A DNA stretch of 64,000 nt from Entoloma clypeatum. Taxonomy: Eukaryota > Basidiomycota > Agaricomycetes > Agaricales > Entolomataceae. Below the pieces are notes generated by a model. That model saw only the letters and a program-made list of their open reading frames with translations, was not told the origin of the DNA and ran no database searches. Within the stretch, counting starts at the first letter, position 1. Each line of letters begins with the position of its first letter. The position numbers were made by a program, and so were the translations under genes. Shown here in pieces: positions 60,346 through 64,000 of this stretch. Where the stretch lies: assembly GCA_963565915.1 (NCBI GenBank), contig OY751485.1, forward strand, positions 5,456,001 to 5,520,000, in the 5' to 3' direction.

Positions 60346-63300
60346 CTAGGACTTTGAACGGTCCGTGTCGGAGGGCGTCAAGTTTCTTTGAGGGACGAAG
60401 TTAGTCCCTTCCAGCCACACCTTGTCTCCGATGCGGTAATTCCGAGACGGGCTTCGTTGTGTGTCAACTGTCTTCTTCATCTGATCCTGGGCCTGTTTCA
60501 GTGCTGCATTGGCTTCTTCTCGTGCCTGTTTGAGTTTTTTCAAGAAGTCGTTTGCCGCTGGATTGGTGTCTTCCAACACAAGTTCTCCCTTCCAAGGATG
60601 CAGACCGTAGTTGAGATAGAATGGTGTGTACTTTGTCGCTTGATGTTCTTTGTCATTGTACTGGAATTCTGCGATTGCGATCCATTCCGCCCAATCATCT
60701 TGTAGATGGTTGACAAAGTTTCGTAAGAACACCTCGGTTTCCTGATGCGATCGTTCGGCTTGTCCATCAGTTTGTGGATGGTACGCAGTGGACAGGTTTC
60801 TCTTGATTCCCAACATGCGGCAAAGTATCTCCATGAACTTCGCGGCGAACTGTGGTCCTCTGTCGCTAATGATCTTCTTAGGGATCCCATGAAGCTTCCA
60901 TATCTGGTCCCAATAGATCTTGGCTAATCCTTCAGCCGATAGTTCCACGGTTGTTGGGATGAGATGAAGCATCTTTGAATGTCTGTCCGTGATGACCAGA
61001 ATTGCGTTCTTCCCATCAGATTCTGGTATCGGTCCCACGACGTCAATCCCTATGTCTTCCCATGGTTGACTTGGCGCGGTGTTAGGGTGTAGAGGGGCGT
61101 GTCTCCTTTGGCGGCTGATCTTGTTACGTTGACAGGTGTCACAACCTTTCACATACTTCTTTACGTCATGTAGGATGGTGGGCCACCAGTAGGTGCGAGT
61201 GAGGAGTTCATGTGTTCGATATTGTCCTGGATGTCCTGCCACTGGTGCGTCGTGCGCTTCAAACATCAGTTCTTGGCGCAATTGTGGGTCTGGTGGAACA
61301 TAGACCCGTTCTCCTGCGTAGGTGATGCCATTTTCCTGCTGGTACCAGTGAGGATTCTTCTTCAGACCCTGGGCTACTTCTGTCTCCATGCGATTTGAGG
61401 CCTTGATGCATGCGATCCATGGGTTTTCGATGGTTGTGATGTTTCCGATTTTGATGGAATCAGATGTTTCACCCCCTTCAAAGAATTGTTCCTCCGTGAA
61501 CATCTCCATTTGTACCACATCTTCTGATTCCAATCGTTTCAAGAATAGCCCCTCCTTGAGCATTTGGTCGCTGTCCTGCGGCTCAAGTTCCATCTCATAC
61601 CAGGGTAAACGTGACAGGATGTCTGCTTTCGCGTTTGTCTTCCCAGGTACATGTCGCAATTCGAAGTCATAGTCTTGTAACTTCATCTTCCAGCGCCTCT
61701 GTCGTTGGTTTAGGTCCTGAGGACGCCGGAAATACTCCAGGTTTTTGTGATCGGTTAAGATCTCGAAACGTTCCTTGGCTTCAAGTAGATAATGTCGCCA
61801 GTCCTTCAGTGCTTCCATGACTGCCAAGAGTTCCTTGTCATATATCTCGTAATTCTGTTCGGCCGCGGACCATGTCCGCGGCAAGAACGCGATAGGATGC
61901 CACTTGTTGTCTTGTTTCTGTGAAAGTACCGCTCCAATCGCATAACCCGATGCATCGGTTTCGACCCTGAACTGTCCGTCCGGTTTGGGCAATGCCAAGA
62001 CTGGTGCTGTCGTGATTGCCCGTATGAGACCTTCAAATGCTTCTTGCGCCGTTGGTCCCCATGTGAATTCTGTATTTCCCGTAAGTGTTGTGAGTGGCTT
62101 TGCGATGTTTGAGTATCCTTCAATGAAGCGTCGATAAAAATTGGCAAATCCCAGGAACCTCTGGACTTCCTTTTTTGATGTGGGTACTCGCCAGTTCCGG
62201 ATTGTATCCACCTTTTCAGTTTCCATCTCAACACGTCCTTCTCCAACGACATATCCCAATATGGGGCATTTCGTTACTTCCCAAAGACACTTCTTCTCCT
62301 TTAGGAACAGGTCATTGTCTGACAGAATCTGCAAGATCTCTTCGGTGTTCCGGGCGAGTTCTTCCTTGGCTTTACCAATAACCACTATGTCATCCGTGTA
62401 GATCACACGGATGCGCCGACGGATCTGATCCCTGAATAGGCTGGCCATCATCCGAGAGAACGTTCCCGGGGAGTTGCAGAGACCGAAAAACATGACCAAT
62501 GGTTCAAACAATCCTCGGCTGGTCAGGAAGGCGGCTTTCCATTCGTCACCCTTCTTAATCCGCACGTTATTGTATCCCCACATGATGTCCATTTTGTTGA
62601 AGTAGACTGCGTCCTTCAATACATCCAAGAGGTCGTTGATGCATGGGAGTGGGAATTTGTCCTTAACTGTGAATTTATTGACCGTGCGATAATCCTGTAC
62701 CAATCGTTTGGAACCGTCTTTCTTGTTAATGAAGAAGCAGGGTGATGCATAAGGGGATTTGGACGGTCGGATCTTTCCGGTTGCCAGGCCTTCATCGATG
62801 AATTCGTCCAGTTCTTCTTGCTCCTTTTGGGTCATAGGATACGTGTTTCCTCCTAGCTCCTTTGGTGTGTCCGGTGTAAGTTCGATGCCGTGGTCCCATT
62901 CTCTTTCCTTTGGGATCTTGTCAAAGTTTTCTTTTTCAAAGAGATGGGCAAAACGTTCAATGTATGAGGGTCGTTTGGTTGTGGGAGGTGGTGTGGGAGT
63001 AACTGCTTCCAATATGGGGTCTCCGGGCTTCCATTTCTGATCCGATTTCTTGGGCGCGTCCTTGTCTCGTACTTCCACCATGCGAACCCGATGTTTGCGA
63101 CCATTAAGGTTAACCCTGAAATCCGAGTGTTTGGTTTGACATGTTGATGGGCACCGGTTGAATGTTACAGCGCCGGTCGTCCAATTGATCGTGGGGTTGT
63201 GGTGCACCAACCAGTCATGTCCCAAAAGCATGTCCGTTCTCCCAATGTCCAATACCATTGCTTCCATGGTTTCCTGGTGTGTTCCTAAGTCCAGCTTGAC

Positions 63301-63606
63301 TTCGGCAAGTTTTTCTGCTTTCTGTTGTCGGTTCGGCGATCCATCCGCATTTAGGATTGATATGGGCTTTATTCCCCGTGTGGGAAGGTTCTGTTCGCGT
63401 ACTATTCTGGGATGGATACATGTGCGTTCACATCCGCTATCAACCTCGGGTCGAATGGCCTTTGGTCCTCGTCGTGTTTTGATCTGAGCTTGCAGCTTGA
63501 TCTCTCGTCGTTTTGGAGGTTTATCTCCCTTGACAATCTTAGTTGACGCAACGGCTCGCTTTGCAGGGATAACATAAGTTATATTGTCTGTAGCTGCACC
63601 AGGCAA
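60346..63606 (-). CDS. Pol of Chromo copy 3: protease, RT, RNase H, integrase
   Basis: 1086 codons from ATG 63606 (MPGAATDNITYV). Protease DSG at residues 56-58 (EVDSGCERTC). RT: FINKKDGSKRLVQDYR, FEPLVMFFGLCNSPGTF, and VIYTDDIVVIG near 400 (copy 2 has YMDD). RNase H: FRVETDASGYAIGAV and YDKELLAVMEAL. Integrase: HHCC region (HDAPVAGHPG, GCDTCQRNK), IDVVGPIPESDG, IISDRGPQFAAKF near 910, and QTDGQAERSHQETE. C-terminal IGDKVWLEGTN, then a frameshift tail. It follows gag by about 40 nt in another frame. It could still encode active enzymes apart from the lost chromodomain. Confidence 0.92.
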   Translation of the reverse strand: MPGAATDNITYVIPAKRAVASTKIVKGDKPPKRREIKLQAQIKTRRGPKAIRPEVDSGCERTCIHPRIVREQNLPTRGIKPISILNADGSPNRQQKAEKLAEVKLDLGTHQETMEAMVLDIGRTDMLLGHDWLVHHNPTINWTTGAVTFNRCPSTCQTKHSDFRVNLNGRKHRVRMVEVRDKDAPKKSDQKWKPGDPILEAVTPTPPPTTKRPSYIERFAHLFEKENFDKIPKEREWDHGIELTPDTPKELGGNTYPMTQKEQEELDEFIDEGLATGKIRPSKSPYASPCFFINKKDGSKRLVQDYRTVNKFTVKDKFPLPCINDLLDVLKDAVYFNKMDIMWGYNNVRIKKGDEWKAAFLTSRGLFEPLVMFFGLCNSPGTFSRMMASLFRDQIRRRIRVIYTDDIVVIGKAKEELARNTEEILQILSDNDLFLKEKKCLWEVTKCPILGYVVGEGRVEMETEKVDTIRNWRVPTSKKEVQRFLGFANFYRRFIEGYSNIAKPLTTLTGNTEFTWGPTAQEAFEGLIRAITTAPVLALPKPDGQFRVETDASGYAIGAVLSQKQDNKWHPIAFLPRTWSAAEQNYEIYDKELLAVMEALKDWRHYLLEAKERFEILTDHKNLEYFRRPQDLNQRQRRWKMKLQDYDFELRHVPGKTNAKADILSRLPWYEMELEPQDSDQMLKEGLFLKRLESEDVVQMEMFTEEQFFEGGETSDSIKIGNITTIENPWIACIKASNRMETEVAQGLKKNPHWYQQENGITYAGERVYVPPDPQLRQELMFEAHDAPVAGHPGQYRTHELLTRTYWWPTILHDVKKYVKGCDTCQRNKISRQRRHAPLHPNTAPSQPWEDIGIDVVGPIPESDGKNAILVITDRHSKMLHLIPTTVELSAEGLAKIYWDQIWKLHGIPKKIISDRGPQFAAKFMEILCRMLGIKRNLSTAYHPQTDGQAERSHQETEVFLRNFVNHLQDDWAEWIAIAEFQYNDKEHQATKYTPFYLNYGLHPWKGELVLEDTNPAANDFLKKLKQAREEANAALKQAQDQMKKTVDTQRSPSRNYRIGDKVWLEGTNFVPQRNLTPSDTDRSKS

Positions 63607-63647
63607 GCGAGTTTGTTTAATGGATAAGGGTCGCGACTTAGCGTCGT

Positions 63648-63971
63648 TTAATCGGACCCTTCGGGAAAATCCTTCTCATCGGTCTGTATGGTGATGGTTT
63701 CATCATCATCGGTATCTCCATCAGACACCTTCCTAATCTTTCCAGAGTTCTTCTTCGGCTTGCGGCAGTTGCGCGCGATATGTCCTTCTTGGTCGCAGTT
63801 GAAACACTTACGACCATCTTTCTTCTTTGGGGCTTTGCAGTCTTTGGCAAGGTGACCAAAGCGCTGACAGTTGTAGCAACGGGCTACTCCTGCTTTGTCG
63901 ATCTCCATGGCTTTGCCTTGACCACCATAAGTGGTGCCTGATCCGGTGCGTGTGTCGCCACCCCCTCGGAT
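63648..63971 (-). pseudogene. Gag C-terminus of Chromo copy 3, cut by copia LTR
   Basis: It matches copy 2 gag from IRGGGDTRTGSG on: CYNCQRFGHLAKDC, CFNCDQEGHIARNC, acidic tail ending FPEGSD. The 5' part continues beyond the window on the far side of the copia insertion. Confidence 0.85.
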
Positions 63972-64000
63972 TGTTGAAAGTTTTCCCATCACGTAGATTA
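63972..64000 (+). repeat. Start of a copia LTR (same family as 17657-22972)
   Basis: TGTTGAAAGTTTTCCCATC matches the copia LTR start with one difference (AAG for AAC). Only 29 bp lie inside the window. Confidence 0.8.

Larger units (their letters stand above)
59116..63971 (-). mobile_element. Chromo copy 3: chromodomain gypsy with nearly intact pol, right end off-window
   Basis: 3' LTR 59116-59484, ORF3 (59890-59522), chromodomain (60295-60008), pol (63606-60346), end of gag (63971-63648). Gag is interrupted at 63971/63972 by a copia LTR. The left flank is ATCCT (59111-59115). The only pol lesion seen is a 10-bp deletion near 60399 that separates integrase from the chromodomain. Confidence 0.9.

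Noticed and set aside
1..64000. CRISPR arrays, rRNA genes, bacterial operons or phage genes
   Set aside because: No regularly spaced direct repeats with unique spacers, no rRNA sequence and no prokaryotic gene layout; all evidence is fungal.

Overview
The window looks like repeat-saturated nuclear DNA of a basidiomycete fungus, most likely an Agaricomycete. The reasons are chromodomain-bearing Ty3/gypsy elements, a Ty1/copia element, a Tc1/mariner element, a Harbinger-type transposase, a Plavaka-like transposase fragment, and introns of about 50 nt with CTAAC-type branch sites. I see no rRNA gene, CRISPR array or bacterial operon. Almost every long reading frame is a retrotransposon or DNA transposon gene. 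Host-like sequence survives only as relics: ricin-B-lectin-like fragments, a lactonase pseudogene, and an unrecognised Ser/Pro-rich frame.

Layout. 1-3435: 5' part of a minus-strand gypsy element (Gypsy-1), cut by the window edge and inserted into an unrecognised ORF. That ORF is also split by a 1.08-kb solo LTR (4676-5760). 6.7-17.4 kb: non-coding repeats, including a 161-bp tandem repeat, a 20-bp minisatellite, a solo LTR with perfect target duplication, a small hAT-like element with an 8-bp duplication, tRNA-headed SINE-like repeats and GGTTCG/CCGGTC palindrome-rich repeats. 17.46-22.97 kb: a copia element with 309-bp LTRs, preceded by the 3' end of another internal copy. 23.1-28.0 kb: a gypsy element with 279-bp LTRs whose centre is inverted. 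28.2-32.4 kb: host-gene relics. 32.6-33.7 kb: a hairpin cluster. 34.2-35.9 kb: a Harbinger transposase pseudogene split by a MITE. 36-39 kb: a gypsy gag relic, an LTR and a Plavaka fragment.

39.1-49.5 kb is an old gypsy element (Gypsy-F). It carries a solo LTR (47724-48186) and a nested 6.4-kb chromodomain gypsy (Chromo copy 2, 41279-47660). 49.7-51.24 kb holds a Tc1 element with an intact transposase whose right end is interrupted by a Gypsy-1-like LTR. The matching other half of that insertion site is found inverted at 56.6 kb. 59.1-63.97 kb is Chromo copy 3, with a nearly intact pol; its gag is cut by a copia LTR at the right window edge.

Most notable observations: (1) two gypsy families carry an exact or near-exact 11-nt complement between the expected 5' end of the transcript and a site 2 nt inside the 5' LTR, the geometry of Tf1-type self-priming; (2) both Chromo copies keep an extra ORF of about 120 aa between the chromodomain and the 3' LTR; (3) premature stops in unrelated elements repeatedly look like CGA-to-TGA changes, a cytosine-deamination footprint; (4) several rearrangements can be read at base level from target-site duplications.
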